Positions 7,941-16,878 of a stretch of DNA of 64,000 bases are shown one piece after another (position 1 is the stretch's first letter; every line of letters begins with the position of its first letter). Both the position numbers and the translations under genes were made by a program. The stretch is from the NCBI RefSeq assembly GCF_900107775.1, contig NZ_FNRF01000007.1:80894-144893 (forward strand), read 5' to 3'. The notes beneath the pieces are model-generated. The model saw nothing but the letters and a program-made list of their open reading frames with translations, searched no databases and had not been told where the DNA came from. This stretch comes from Xylanibacter ruminicola (lineage in GTDB: Bacteria > Bacteroidota > Bacteroidia > Bacteroidales > Bacteroidaceae).

Positions 7941-8243
7941 ATGAAAACGTCGCAAGAGTACATAGCTCTGTTACGAGAGCATCAGTCTGAGTTGCAGCAG
8001 CAGTTCGGAATAGTAAGCATGCGACTTTTTGGTTCAGTGGCTCGTGGTGATCATCGCGATGGTAGCGATATTGACTTATTCGTGGTTATGCCAGCCAAAT
8101 TTTTTAATTACATTTTGGCTGCCCAGTATTTGGAGGAACTCTTAGGATGCAAGGTCGATTTGATTCAGGATCATGACAATCTGCGTCCATTCTTCCGCGA
8201 ACAAATAGAACGCGATGGCATCGATATCTTTACTGTAGCTTAA
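7941..8243 (+). CDS. minimal nucleotidyltransferase (MNT/MntA-like)
   Basis: 100 residues with the polymerase-beta-type signature LFGSVARGDHRDGSDIDL (about 30-47) including both metal-binding Asp residues. Such proteins commonly act as antitoxins that AMPylate a partner HEPN toxin encoded next door. No HEPN gene is visible here: 8244-8361 has no plausible reading frame and the next gene is on the other strand. Its ATG overlaps the stop codon of a leftover HU gene end, which suggests earlier translational coupling to an HU gene. Confidence 0.85.
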   Translation: MKTSQEYIALLREHQSELQQQFGIVSMRLFGSVARGDHRDGSDIDLFVVMPAKFFNYILAAQYLEELLGCKVDLIQDHDNLRPFFREQIERDGIDIFTVA

Positions 8244-8361
8244 AATCGTCGAGGATATTGCAGCAGTAACATGGCCAAAGGTCGTGGTTGGGAATAACTA
8301 AATAATAACTTCTACCTGCTCAACAAATTCTTTGGAAAGAGGCTGCATTTCAAGAAGAGGC
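8244..8361. other. gap with no gene after the MNT gene
   Basis: 118 bp where a partner HEPN toxin gene might be expected. No plausible reading frame on either strand. It could be the remains of a deleted partner. Confidence 0.5.
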
Positions 8362-8685
8362 TTATATAAGTTTTATGCCATCACGTACAACGTTGTCGTA
8401 GAATGGGGTAATGCTGCTGGCATCCCATTCGGCTTTGGTGTACATAACGGGATTGATTTGTTCGTTGAGTTTCCAACCTAACTCAACAAAGGGGAAACTT
8501 ACATCATCGTAATCACTCTGTTCCAAGCGGTTCTTTGGCAGAACAATCAGGATATCCCAATCGGATCCTCTTTTTGCTTCGCCTCTCGCTCTTGAACCAA
8601 ACAGAATAACCAGACTGCCTTTGGGGGCAGACTCACGTGCAACTGCTTTGATTTGGTCGAGTACCTTTCTGTTTTTATCTGTCAT
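8362..8685 (-). CDS. nucleotidyltransferase domain protein
   Basis: A 107-residue protein with LFGSRARGEAKRGSDWDILI, the GS-x10-D-x-D signature of minimal nucleotidyltransferases. One aspartate pair is kept as DWD. The start at 8685 (MTDKNRK) is chosen because a promoter ends just upstream (8711-8742), which excludes the earlier ATG at 8733. It faces the MNT gene at 7941 and is only distantly similar to it. It may be an orphan antitoxin, or may modify a host target. Confidence 0.85.
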   Translation of the reverse strand: MTDKNRKVLDQIKAVARESAPKGSLVILFGSRARGEAKRGSDWDILIVLPKNRLEQSDYDDVSFPFVELGWKLNEQINPVMYTKAEWDASSITPFYDNVVRDGIKLI

Positions 8686-8710
8686 ACAAAGATGTTTGTT
8701 TGTTCTGCTG

Positions 8711-8742
8711 CAAAAATAGACAAAATACTCCAAACATCCAAA
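8711..8742 (-). promoter_or_regulatory. promoter of the nucleotidyltransferase gene
   Basis: On the minus strand: -33 TTTG (8742-8739), 20-bp gap, -7 TATTTTTG (8718-8711), followed by the ATG at 8685. Confidence 0.8.
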
Positions 8743-8809
8743 TGTTTTGCAAAATATTTCTATTCTTTAGTTGTGCCGCAGGTGAAGGGGTGTTACAGTC
8801 CACGTCATG

Positions 8810-9682
8810 TTAGTCGTTTTCTTCCAGCCACTTGGTAAGCACCTGGCAATACTCCTGGTGAGCATCGATAAAACAGGTGTGGCGCGAGTGGCGGAACAGA
8901 TGCCATTGGCTGTGGGGGATATGCTCGTAGAGTGAGGCTGCTACAACGGGGGTACAGATGTCGCGTGTACCGCTACAGATAAGTGTAGGCTGAGAAATCT
9001 GGTCTAACTTATCGGTGTATTCGAAGTCCTTCAGACTGCCGAGGGGCTGATACTCGTTGGGGCCCCAGCCATAGAGGTAGGCTTCGGCACCAGCACGCTT
9101 GGGACGACGGAGACACTCGGGTGAGTGCTCATCAACACTAATAACAAACTGCTCAAAGTAATGATTGTTTGCCTGCAGATAGGCTTCATCATCCCATTTG
9201 CCTGTAGCTTCGGCATGGCGGATGGCTTCCTGATCTTCGTCCGACAGGTATTTGATAAGACGGTGCTGCTCGCTGGCCCATAAACTGCTGGAGGCATGGC
9301 CTGATGACAGAATGAGCGACTTGATGCCTTGGGGCTGATGGTCGATGACATAGGCGATGGCCTGCATGGCTCCCCACGACTGGCCTAGTATATGTACGGC
9401 ATCGAGCTGAAGATACTCGCGGATGGCGATAAGTTCGTCAATCCACGTCTTCTGTGTCCAAAGTTCTGGGTGTCCGTCGAGATAAGAATTGCCGCAACCT
9501 ATCTGGTCGTACGAGATAACCTGTCGTCCTGTTTCGGCGATGCAGTCGAGCACCTCGAAATAGTTGTGCGTACTACCTGGACCGCCATGCAGCAACAATA
9601 GCGGTGCTTTCTCCGATGCCTCACCTACTATGCGGTAGTAGGTTTGGTAGCCCATAAACGGCATGTAGCCTTCTGTAATCAT
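8810..9682 (-). CDS. pip: prolyl aminopeptidase (proline iminopeptidase family)
   Basis: A 290-residue alpha/beta hydrolase of peptidase family S33, which releases N-terminal proline from peptides. HGGPG (about 33-37) is the oxyanion-hole motif. GQSWG (about 99-103) carries the nucleophile Ser. The Asp in SGTRDICTP and the His in RHSRHTCF complete the triad. No signal peptide is seen, so it is probably cytoplasmic. It is the third gene of a tight operon with 3-bp gaps behind the FHA and HU-CCDC81/SPOR genes. Other S33 substrates remain possible. Confidence 0.85.
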   Translation of the reverse strand: MITEGYMPFMGYQTYYRIVGEASEKAPLLLLHGGPGSTHNYFEVLDCIAETGRQVISYDQIGCGNSYLDGHPELWTQKTWIDELIAIREYLQLDAVHILGQSWGAMQAIAYVIDHQPQGIKSLILSSGHASSSLWASEQHRLIKYLSDEDQEAIRHAEATGKWDDEAYLQANNHYFEQFVISVDEHSPECLRRPKRAGAEAYLYGWGPNEYQPLGSLKDFEYTDKLDQISQPTLICSGTRDICTPVVAASLYEHIPHSQWHLFRHSRHTCFIDAHQEYCQVLTKWLEEND

Positions 9683-9685
9683 ATT

Positions 9686-10216
9686 CTATTCTTCGTCGTT
9701 GGATGTGCGAAGGATGATAGAGGTGGCACCAAGGGTGAAGAGGGTGCCATCGCTGATAACGCGACGCTCTTTTGGAGTGAGCTCTACGTTATCGATAAAG
9801 GTGCCGGTGTTGCTGTTGTTGTCTTTCAGCGTGTAACGCAAGCCACCTTTCTTATCACGACTAACGGTGATGGTGCAATGATTGAGATCGACGCTGGGAT
9901 CTACTGTCTCGAAAGCGGTATTGGCGGGATTGCCTTTCTGATAACGCCCAATGATGTTGTCGCCCATACGAAGAGGGATAACCTGCTTGTAATGGAATAC
10001 GTTTTCGATAACTACGATTGATCCGCAACCCTGTTCGTTGGCCTGCTCGTCGGGATTCTCGTCCTTCTGGCGCTCGCGAAGCTTGCTCACGCCGATACGG
10101 ATACCAAACTCCTTGCCGCAGTCGGGGCATTTGAAAACCAACGACTGACCAGCCTCGTACTTGGTCTCATCGAAGGTGATGTACTGGTCGCACTTAGGGC
10201 AGCGTACTCTCTTCAT
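9686..10216 (-). CDS. zinc-ribbon plus FHA domain protein
   Basis: 176 residues. The N-terminus holds two CxxC pairs (CPKCDQ at 6-11 and CPDCGKE at 30-36), forming a zinc ribbon. An FHA domain follows (about 75-165) with the expected MGDNIIGR, NHCTITV and NSNTGTFIDN motifs. FHA domains bind phosphothreonine peptides, so the protein probably reads Ser/Thr phosphorylation. It lies 3 bp from the genes on both sides. A membrane pseudokinase and a kinase-like protein occur elsewhere in the window, but no link can be shown. Confidence 0.88.
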   Translation of the reverse strand: MKRVRCPKCDQYITFDETKYEAGQSLVFKCPDCGKEFGIRIGVSKLRERQKDENPDEQANEQGCGSIVVIENVFHYKQVIPLRMGDNIIGRYQKGNPANTAFETVDPSVDLNHCTITVSRDKKGGLRYTLKDNNSNTGTFIDNVELTPKERRVISDGTLFTLGATSIILRTSNDEE

Positions 10217-10219
10217 TGA

Positions 10220-11353
10220 TTATTTTTTCTCGTTATATTTGTAAACCCACGATTCGGCCAAATCCTTTTCTTTGGCTATCTTCTGTAACTGGGTATAAGC
10301 ATCGGCTTGATTCTCATAGTGACCGTAAACGATACGGGTAATATTGTTGTGCACATAAATCTCGGCACCTTTGTAACCACGCTCTGCCAAGTTGTTGATG
10401 AAAATCTCAGCATTCTGCTTGTTAACATGGCTGGCCAGCACAATGCAGTAACCCTCGCGAGTACTGTCGGTCTTGATGGCAACGGGCTTGGTAGCCTCGG
10501 CTGGCTTAGCGGGCTTGATGGTATCGAGTATAGCCTCGGCAGTTTTAACTGCGGCAGGCTTCTGAGCATCCTTACGCTTAAAATCGATGGCGCTGGTGTT
10601 AGTGTCCTTCGAGGTCATCATGCCAAACAGAATCTGATTGTTCAGATTGTTGATGGTGCTCTTCATCAGCTCGGTCTTGCCAGTAGGCATAGCTACAAAG
10701 AACACAGCTAACAGGATGGCGGCAACAGCAACGGCATTGCGAATCCACGAGAACTTGATGCGAACCACATCGGTATCGTCGTCGTTGATATCAACCAAGT
10801 TCTGCTGCAGTACGCTGTTAACCTCGGGCTCGGGCTTGGGTTCGGGCTTCATCTCCACAACCTTGGCTTCAGGAGTTTCCTCAACCTCTGGTTGGGCGAC
10901 ACCCTTAATCATGCTCATCTCGAACGAGTTGAGTCCATACAAACTTGGCGTAAGAATGCCAGCCTCGCAAGGGGTGAACACGTAGTTACCATCCTCGTTA
11001 AGCTCTATTATACCTATATTATTAAGCTCGTAGCGACCTTCGTTCTGCAGGATTTGCGTCAGTTCGTTCACTTCGTCCTCAATACGCTGAAGGGCCTCTG
11101 GGTAGCTGATGTCGTAAGCCTCGATGTACGACTGGGCCAGAAGTGAATCGTTAATCTTAAGTTGTGGGTTAAAACCTAATGTACGGAGTGGGGGAAGGAA
11201 GGCCTGTTCGTCTTCCTCGTATCTTGCTTCAACATGGTGCGCCATGAATCCGCCCAAACCGGGCACAATCACGCAGTCGTTGTCGAGCAACAGTATCTCA
11301 ATATGTCTTTCTAATTCAATCACGGGTGCAAAATTACTGTATTTTTTCGACAT
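10220..11353 (-). CDS. HU-CCDC81 and SPOR domain membrane protein
   Basis: 377 residues. The N-terminal half (about 10-150) matches the two bacterial HU-CCDC81 modules (LERHIEILLLDNDCVIVPGLGGF at the start, given as residues 14-36). An acidic Pro/Glu linker, one membrane helix (NAVAVAAILLAVFFVAMPTG) and a C-terminal SPOR domain (about 295-375) follow. SPOR domains bind denuded peptidoglycan at division sites, so this may link the nucleoid side to the septum. The ATG at 11353 is preferred over the TTG six bases earlier. It is first in the operon with the FHA and pip genes and is divergent from ugd. Confidence 0.85.
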   Translation of the reverse strand: MSKKYSNFAPVIELERHIEILLLDNDCVIVPGLGGFMAHHVEARYEEDEQAFLPPLRTLGFNPQLKINDSLLAQSYIEAYDISYPEALQRIEDEVNELTQILQNEGRYELNNIGIIELNEDGNYVFTPCEAGILTPSLYGLNSFEMSMIKGVAQPEVEETPEAKVVEMKPEPKPEPEVNSVLQQNLVDINDDDTDVVRIKFSWIRNAVAVAAILLAVFFVAMPTGKTELMKSTINNLNNQILFGMMTSKDTNTSAIDFKRKDAQKPAAVKTAEAILDTIKPAKPAEATKPVAIKTDSTREGYCIVLASHVNKQNAEIFINNLAERGYKGAEIYVHNNITRIVYGHYENQADAYTQLQKIAKEKDLAESWVYKYNEKK

Positions 11354-11379
11354 AAACAAATAAAAGAAACTTAAAATGC

Positions 11380-11409
11380 TTGTGATATTAAAAATTTAGT
11401 GTACCTTTG
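11380..11409 (+). promoter_or_regulatory. promoter of ugd
   Basis: -33 TTG (11380-11382), 19-bp gap, -7 TACCTTTG (11402-11409); the ATG follows at 11433. Confidence 0.75.
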
Positions 11410-11432
11410 CACAAAATTTAGTTGTTAACAGT

Positions 11433-12752
11433 ATGAATATTGCTATTGTAGGAACCGGATATGTAGGCTTGGTATCGGGAACATGCTTTGCCGATACAGG
11501 AGCAAATGTTACGTGTGTAGACGTTGATGAAAAGAAAATAGAACGCCTGAAGAACGGTGAAATCCCCATCTACGAACCAGGACTCGACGAGTTGGTAAAG
11601 AAGAATGTGGCCGCTGGTCGCTTGAAGTTCACTACCGACTTGGCCTCTGTACTCGATGATGTGGAGATTGTTTTCTCGGCTGTAGGTACACCTCCCGATG
11701 AGGATGGCTCGGCCGATTTGAAATACGTGCTGCAGGTGGCTAAGACCATCGGTCAGAACCTGAAAAAGTACGTGGTTGTTGTAACCAAGAGTACTGTACC
11801 GGTAGGTACTGCCAAAAAGGTACGTAAGGCTATCGAGGACGAATTGGCTAAGCGTGGTGTAGATATCGAGTTCGACGTGGCTTCGAACCCGGAGTTCCTG
11901 AAAGAGGGTAACGCCATTAAGGACTTTATGAGTCCCGACCGTGTGGTAGTAGGTGTTGAGAGCGAGAAGGCCAAGAAAACGCTGACCAAGCTTTACAAGC
12001 CTTTCCTGATTAATAATTTCCGTGTGATTTTCATGGATATTCCATCGGCCGAGATGACTAAATATGCTGCCAACTCGATGCTGGCTACCCGTATCTCGTT
12101 CATGAATGATATTGCCAACCTTTGCGAGCGTGTTGGTGCCGATGTTAACATGGTGCGCGCTGGTATCGGTAGCGATACGCGTATCGGTCGTAAGTTCCTG
12201 TATGCAGGTTGCGGTTATGGTGGCTCTTGCTTCCCCAAGGATGTAAAGGCGTTGATTAAGACTGCCGACCAGAATGGCTACTCGATGGAGGTTCTGAAGG
12301 CCGTTGAGCGTGTGAACGAAAAACAGAAGAGCGTGCTGTTTGAGAAGCTGGTTAAGGCATTTGGTAGCGTTGAGGCTCTGAAAGGTAAGACCATCGCCAT
12401 GTGGGGACTCTCGTTCAAGCCTGAGACTGATGATATGCGCGAATCAACTGCCCTTGTGATGATTGCCAAACTGCTTGAGGCTGGCTGTAACGTACGTGTT
12501 TACGACCCCATTGCTATGGATGAGTGTAAGCGTAGAATCGGCGAAACGGTAACCTATTGTCGCGACATGTATGATGTGGTGCTGGATGCCGACGCTCTGT
12601 TGCTGCTCACCGAGTGGAAGGAGTTCCGCCTGCCAGGATGGGGGGTAATCAAGAAGGCTATGAAGCGCCCTCTGGTTATCGATGGTCGTAACATCTTTGA
12701 TACAGAGGAACTTGATGAGAATGGCTTTGAATATCATTGTATAGGTAAGTAA
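11433..12752 (+). CDS. ugd: UDP-glucose 6-dehydrogenase
   Basis: 439 residues, the usual family length. The enzyme oxidises UDP-glucose to UDP-glucuronate with two NAD+, feeding capsule, exopolysaccharide or LPS sugars. Visible features are the Rossmann motif IVGTGYVGLVSG (4-15), the substrate motif YEPGLDELV, ASNPEFLKEG, and the active-site GCGYGGSCFPKD with the catalytic Cys near residue 259, then GLSFKPETDDMRES. It has its own promoter. The next gene begins at the base after its stop. Confidence 0.95.
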   Translation: MNIAIVGTGYVGLVSGTCFADTGANVTCVDVDEKKIERLKNGEIPIYEPGLDELVKKNVAAGRLKFTTDLASVLDDVEIVFSAVGTPPDEDGSADLKYVLQVAKTIGQNLKKYVVVVTKSTVPVGTAKKVRKAIEDELAKRGVDIEFDVASNPEFLKEGNAIKDFMSPDRVVVGVESEKAKKTLTKLYKPFLINNFRVIFMDIPSAEMTKYAANSMLATRISFMNDIANLCERVGADVNMVRAGIGSDTRIGRKFLYAGCGYGGSCFPKDVKALIKTADQNGYSMEVLKAVERVNEKQKSVLFEKLVKAFGSVEALKGKTIAMWGLSFKPETDDMRESTALVMIAKLLEAGCNVRVYDPIAMDECKRRIGETVTYCRDMYDVVLDADALLLLTEWKEFRLPGWGVIKKAMKRPLVIDGRNIFDTEELDENGFEYHCIGK

Positions 12753-13532
12753 ATGAAGAGGTTATTAACGATATCAATGTTGATGGTTTTTCTGGTGTCT
12801 TGTAACCAGAAAAACTCATCAGCGTTGCCCGACGATAAGGCGGCAAAGGAGATGCTCCAGGGAGTTTGGGTAGATGAGGAGAGTGGCGATGTGTCGTTCC
12901 GTGTAAGTGGCGATACGCTCTACTTTGCCGATGCTACCAGTATGCCTACCTATTTCCGCATCTACAAGGATTCGCTTTATCTGGCATCGGGCACGGCTTA
13001 TAGTATCGTTAAACATACCGAACATCTCTTCTGGTTTAATAATCAGAATGGTGATTTGTTGAAACTGCAGAAGAGCGACAATGCTGATGATGCTGATATA
13101 GAGACAACTGCTCCGAGTGTGCTAACCTATACCCATCAGGTTAAGATCGACTCGGTGGCTGCCTATAACGGCAATCGCTACCATTGGTATATTGCCATTA
13201 ATCCTACCAAGTATAAAGTCACAAAGCGTACTTTTAACGAGGACGGACTGGAAGTAGAGAATGTGTACTACGATAACATCATGCACATTAGTGTTTTCCA
13301 AGGTGCGCGACAGATCTATTCGAGTGATTTCCATAAGCAGCAGTACCAAGGTCTGGTACCTGCCGAATTCTTAAACGATGCCATCCTGGCTAATATGACC
13401 TTTAGTCATATTGATGCCGCAGGCTTGCATTTTAACGCTACACTATGTATCCCTGATGGCGCTACCTGTTATATGGTGGAATCAACCATCAGTTATACGG
13501 GTGTGCTATCGATGCAGTTAGTAGAGTATTAA
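12753..13532 (+). CDS. DUF4738-like lipoprotein
   Basis: 259 residues with a lipoprotein signal (LVFLVSC type lipobox, Cys17) and a soluble body rich in beta strands. It resembles Bacteroidales DUF4738 proteins, an assignment made from memory. The ATG directly follows the ugd stop, so it is probably cotranscribed. Its end overlaps the convergent nudC end by 4 bp. Function unknown; location is the periplasmic face of a membrane. Confidence 0.65.
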   Translation: MKRLLTISMLMVFLVSCNQKNSSALPDDKAAKEMLQGVWVDEESGDVSFRVSGDTLYFADATSMPTYFRIYKDSLYLASGTAYSIVKHTEHLFWFNNQNGDLLKLQKSDNADDADIETTAPSVLTYTHQVKIDSVAAYNGNRYHWYIAINPTKYKVTKRTFNEDGLEVENVYYDNIMHISVFQGARQIYSSDFHKQQYQGLVPAEFLNDAILANMTFSHIDAAGLHFNATLCIPDGATCYMVESTISYTGVLSMQLVEY

Positions 13533-14302
13533 TCTTTCTCGGCTAACCACGCATCGAGCAGCATACGTGCTATAGATAATTTTTCGGGGATAGTAGGCAG
13601 GTTGTCTTTACGGAACCAGCCACCTTTGGCTATCTCGCTAGCTTGCAGGTGAATATCGCCTGATACATAGTCGGCATTAAAGCCTACCATCAGTCCGCAA
13701 GGGTAGGGCCAAGGCTGCGAACCAAAATAGCGGATGTTGGTAATCTTTACGCCTGTTTCTTCGAAAGCCTCACGGGCTACCGCTTCTTCGAGTGTTTCGC
13801 CCGTCTCTACAAATCCTGCTACCAATCCGTAGAAATCAGTTCGGAAGTTCTTGGCGCGAACCAGCAGAACCTCGTCGCCTTTGTGTATCAGCACGATGAC
13901 TGCTGTAGCTAATTGTGGCCATATCTCTTTGCCGCACTCAGTACATTTCTTTGAGATATCAGTATCCATTCGCATAGGGGCGCCACACACACCACAATAC
14001 TTGGTGTTGGCATCCCAATACAGCAGTTCCTGACATTTGCCTGCCTTCTGGTACAGGGCTTTATCAAGTTTGTAATAGCTCTGTCGCAAACCGCACATCT
14101 CGTAGCGTGGGTCGTCGCAAACCGGACTGTCTATCTTATATGTTTTTACCTCAACGCCATCCAGCGGGGTTACAGTCATTACGTTGGTCCAAGGTTTTAC
14201 CTCGGTGGGTGGTTCTTCCTGAAAGGGGATGGTATAACCGCCATCTGCGGTTTTTTCTAACAATAAGTCTTCTTTACAGAATACGAAATAATGTTGTTTC
14301 AT
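13529..14302 (-). CDS. nudC: NAD(H) pyrophosphatase
   Basis: 257 residues. NudC hydrolyses NAD(H) to NMN(H) and AMP and can remove NAD caps from RNA. A four-Cys zinc ribbon (CGVCGAP and CTECGKE, about 98-119) precedes the Nudix box GFVETGETLEEAVAREAFEE (about 162-181 with the flanking Thr-Gly). The NudC signature SQPWPYPCGLM lies shortly after. The start overlaps the stop of the upstream 5'-nucleotidase gene by 4 bp, so translation is probably coupled and both may act in nucleotide salvage. Confidence 0.92.
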   Translation of the reverse strand: MKQHYFVFCKEDLLLEKTADGGYTIPFQEEPPTEVKPWTNVMTVTPLDGVEVKTYKIDSPVCDDPRYEMCGLRQSYYKLDKALYQKAGKCQELLYWDANTKYCGVCGAPMRMDTDISKKCTECGKEIWPQLATAVIVLIHKGDEVLLVRAKNFRTDFYGLVAGFVETGETLEEAVAREAFEETGVKITNIRYFGSQPWPYPCGLMVGFNADYVSGDIHLQASEIAKGGWFRKDNLPTIPEKLSIARMLLDAWLAEKD

Positions 14303-16065
14303 TTTCCAAACAGTTGTTTACGGTCTCTCTCGAGGGCTGGTTTTACCCATGCCTCGGGTACAAACTTCCAGTTGTTATTTTTCTGTGGGTCGATAGTACC
14401 CAGACGTTTGATTTCTTCAGTCAGATAGTGGCGCTGATCCAGTTCGGTGTAGAAGAGCACACGACTCTCGAGCGAATCCTGTGGGATACCTGCGCCACGA
14501 GTCAGCAACTCGCCACCGCCATTGGCGCGATAGCTGTTCATTACTACCTTATACCATTTCTTCTCGTCGAATGGCTCACCGTTCGACATTCGTAGAATTC
14601 TTACCTTCTGTCCGTCGGGCTTGGTTACATCCACCTCGTAGTCGATGCCGCAAGCCGAGTCGAAATTAAAGGTGTAGTATTGGAATCCAGTACGCTGCTG
14701 ATCTTCCTTCGAATCGTCGTTTAAGCGCAATGCGTGGTCGTTGGGCGATGTCATAGTGTTACACCACATATCGTACGAGAACTCCAGGTGTTTTCTGATT
14801 TCCTCGCCAGTCATCTTGAGCACAAACAGCAGATTCTCAAAGCGATACAGCTTAAACATATCGGCCTGTGTAACCTCGCCGGCATCGATGGTGGTATCGA
14901 ATGCCAAGGGGGCGTTGAACGATATGTCGGCTTTCGAGATGCTCATCTGCAGATTGTGAATCAGATCAGTAAATGCTGAGTTGCCAAAGAAACTTTCGCG
15001 GGTGTAGATAGGATTCTTAAAGTATCCAATCTTCTGACTCACGTATTCCTTAACCTTATCGATGGTAGGCTGGAAGTAGGTAATCATCTGCTTGTCGATC
15101 TTCTCGTCGCGCACATTTACAATGTTGCCGATAATACTTTTCTTGCTAAGCTTGCCATTCTTGTATGTCAGCGTAATCTCTGCTTCAGCCACGTTGTTTA
15201 CATAGCATGAGGGATCTACACAAAGCACCTTTTCGCCAGCCTTGTTGGTAACCAGCATGTTGTGTACCTGATGGTCGTGACCAAAGAAGATAATATCGAA
15301 ACCAGGAACTTCGCGGGCTACTGATTCAGTTGCGTCTTCCTCGTATTCAGCAGTTTTGATACCGCCGTTCAGACCAGAGTGGAACAAACCGAAAATCAAA
15401 TCAGGTTTCTCGTTCTCCTTTACATACTTAATCCATTTCTTGGCGCATGCGGTCATCTCCTCGAACTCCAATCCTTTCCAGATTGATTTGTTCAGCCAGT
15501 TGGGGATGGCTGGTGTAAGCATGCCGATAACTACAATCTTAACACCATCTTTGTAATGTACAGAGTAGGGCTTCAGTCCTGTATAAATATGCTCAGGACG
15601 GGCCTCTGCGTTCTTGTATTCCTCTTTAACGATGTTGGCGCCCAGCAATGGACAGCGAACCTCGCGGATCCACTTATCGTAAACCTTATGACCAGGCTCG
15701 ATGTCGTGATTACCAACGGTTTCGGCATCGTATTTCATGTAGTTGATAACCGAAGCTGCGATGTTCTCGTCTTCGGGCATCACATAGTTCGACCAATATA
15801 CGCAAGGCTGACCTTGCAGGATATCGCCATTATCTATCAGCAGGAAATGATCCTCACCATACTTTTTACGCTGCTTTTTGATATAGGTGTTGGCACGCGA
15901 AAGGGTTCCCTTAATGGGGCGCTGCTCCATAAAGTCGTAAGGAAAGAAATGTCCATGCACATCGCTGGTTTCAATCACCTTGATTTTGACGGTCTTTTTA
16001 TCTTTTGCCTCGATGGGTGATATTGATAACAACATGGAAATCAGTAAGATAGTGATCTTTTTCAT
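14299..16065 (-). CDS. periplasmic 5'-nucleotidase/2',3'-cyclic phosphodiesterase (UshA-like)
   Basis: 588 residues with a signal peptide (MKKITILLISMLLSISPIEA). Calcineurin-type metallophosphatase domain: ETSDVHGHFFPYDF, DNGDILQGQP, VGNHDIEPG, LFHSG and GHDHQ give the two-metal ligands (about 25-300). The C-terminal 5'-nucleotidase domain shows the NSFRANGGGE-like NSYRANGGGELL. It dephosphorylates extracellular nucleotides for uptake. The ATG at 16065 is chosen because it follows the promoter at 16087-16118 and begins a clean signal peptide. nudC is coupled downstream. Confidence 0.9.
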   Translation of the reverse strand: MKKITILLISMLLSISPIEAKDKKTVKIKVIETSDVHGHFFPYDFMEQRPIKGTLSRANTYIKKQRKKYGEDHFLLIDNGDILQGQPCVYWSNYVMPEDENIAASVINYMKYDAETVGNHDIEPGHKVYDKWIREVRCPLLGANIVKEEYKNAEARPEHIYTGLKPYSVHYKDGVKIVVIGMLTPAIPNWLNKSIWKGLEFEEMTACAKKWIKYVKENEKPDLIFGLFHSGLNGGIKTAEYEEDATESVAREVPGFDIIFFGHDHQVHNMLVTNKAGEKVLCVDPSCYVNNVAEAEITLTYKNGKLSKKSIIGNIVNVRDEKIDKQMITYFQPTIDKVKEYVSQKIGYFKNPIYTRESFFGNSAFTDLIHNLQMSISKADISFNAPLAFDTTIDAGEVTQADMFKLYRFENLLFVLKMTGEEIRKHLEFSYDMWCNTMTSPNDHALRLNDDSKEDQQRTGFQYYTFNFDSACGIDYEVDVTKPDGQKVRILRMSNGEPFDEKKWYKVVMNSYRANGGGELLTRGAGIPQDSLESRVLFYTELDQRHYLTEEIKRLGTIDPQKNNNWKFVPEAWVKPALERDRKQLFGK

Positions 16066-16086
16066 TAATTTTCTTATTTTTGTCTG

Positions 16087-16118
16087 CAAAATTACATAAA
16101 TAAGTTGATATGCCCAAA
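16087..16118 (-). promoter_or_regulatory. promoter of the 5'-nucleotidase-nudC operon
   Basis: On the minus strand: -33 TTTG (16118-16115), 20-bp gap, -7 TAATTTTG (16094-16087). ATG at 16065. Confidence 0.75.
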
Positions 16119-16194
16119 TATTTATTCGATTATTTTGAGTTTTGTTTGGCACATTTTTTGCTGGAAAAGTTGAAAAAATAGGAGGATTTTGATT

Positions 16195-16878
16195 ATGGCA
16201 TTTATTGATTATTACAAGATTTTAGGCGTAGATAAAACCATTGCGCAGAAGGATGTAAAGAAGGCCTATCTGAAACGTGCCAAACAGTTTCATCCCGATT
16301 TGCATCCTGATGACCCCAAGGCTCAGGCTAAGTTCCAGGCCTTGCAGGAGGCTTATGATGTAATTGGCGATCCTGAGAAGCGTAAGAAGTACGACCAGTA
16401 TGGTGAGAAGTGGCGCGAGGCTGAACAGTTCCAAGGATTTGGAGGTGGCGGACAGGCAGGCGGCAACCCGTTTGGTGGTTTCGACTTTAGCAGTTTCCAG
16501 GGTGGCGGAGGCTTCTCATCGTTCTTCGAAGATCTGTTTGGGCGCAAAGGACAGCAAGGTGGCGGTTTTGGTGGTTTCCAAGGTTTTGGGGGCAGCAGGC
16601 AAGCTCGTACACATAGTGGTGAGATGAATGCTAACGTTACGATAGATCTTTACACTGCCATGTTAGGTGGCGAGGTGATTGTAACCCTGTCGAACGGTCA
16701 GAAGTTGAAGCTGAAAATTAAACCGGAAACGCAGCCAGGCACTAAGGTCCGACTGCGTGGTAAGGGGTATGATAGGGGCGATGGCACCTTTGGTGATCTC
16801 ATCATTACCTATCAGGTAAAACTTCCAACAAATCTCACTGAGCGTCAGAAGGATCTTTTACGCCAGATGCTTCAGTAA
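16195..16878 (+). CDS. DnaJ-like co-chaperone (CbpA type)
   Basis: 227 residues. The J domain (about 3-70) has the HPD motif (FHPDLHPDD) that stimulates DnaK. A Gly/Phe-rich linker (about 80-140) and one C-terminal substrate-binding domain (about 145-225) with PGTKVRLRGKGY follow. There is no Cys-rich zinc domain, so it is CbpA-like, and shorter than usual because only one C-terminal barrel is seen. The ATG at 16195 is preferred over 16189. It is convergent with kdsB, with a 21-bp overlap. Confidence 0.85.
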   Translation: MAFIDYYKILGVDKTIAQKDVKKAYLKRAKQFHPDLHPDDPKAQAKFQALQEAYDVIGDPEKRKKYDQYGEKWREAEQFQGFGGGGQAGGNPFGGFDFSSFQGGGGFSSFFEDLFGRKGQQGGGFGGFQGFGGSRQARTHSGEMNANVTIDLYTAMLGGEVIVTLSNGQKLKLKIKPETQPGTKVRLRGKGYDRGDGTFGDLIITYQVKLPTNLTERQKDLLRQMLQ

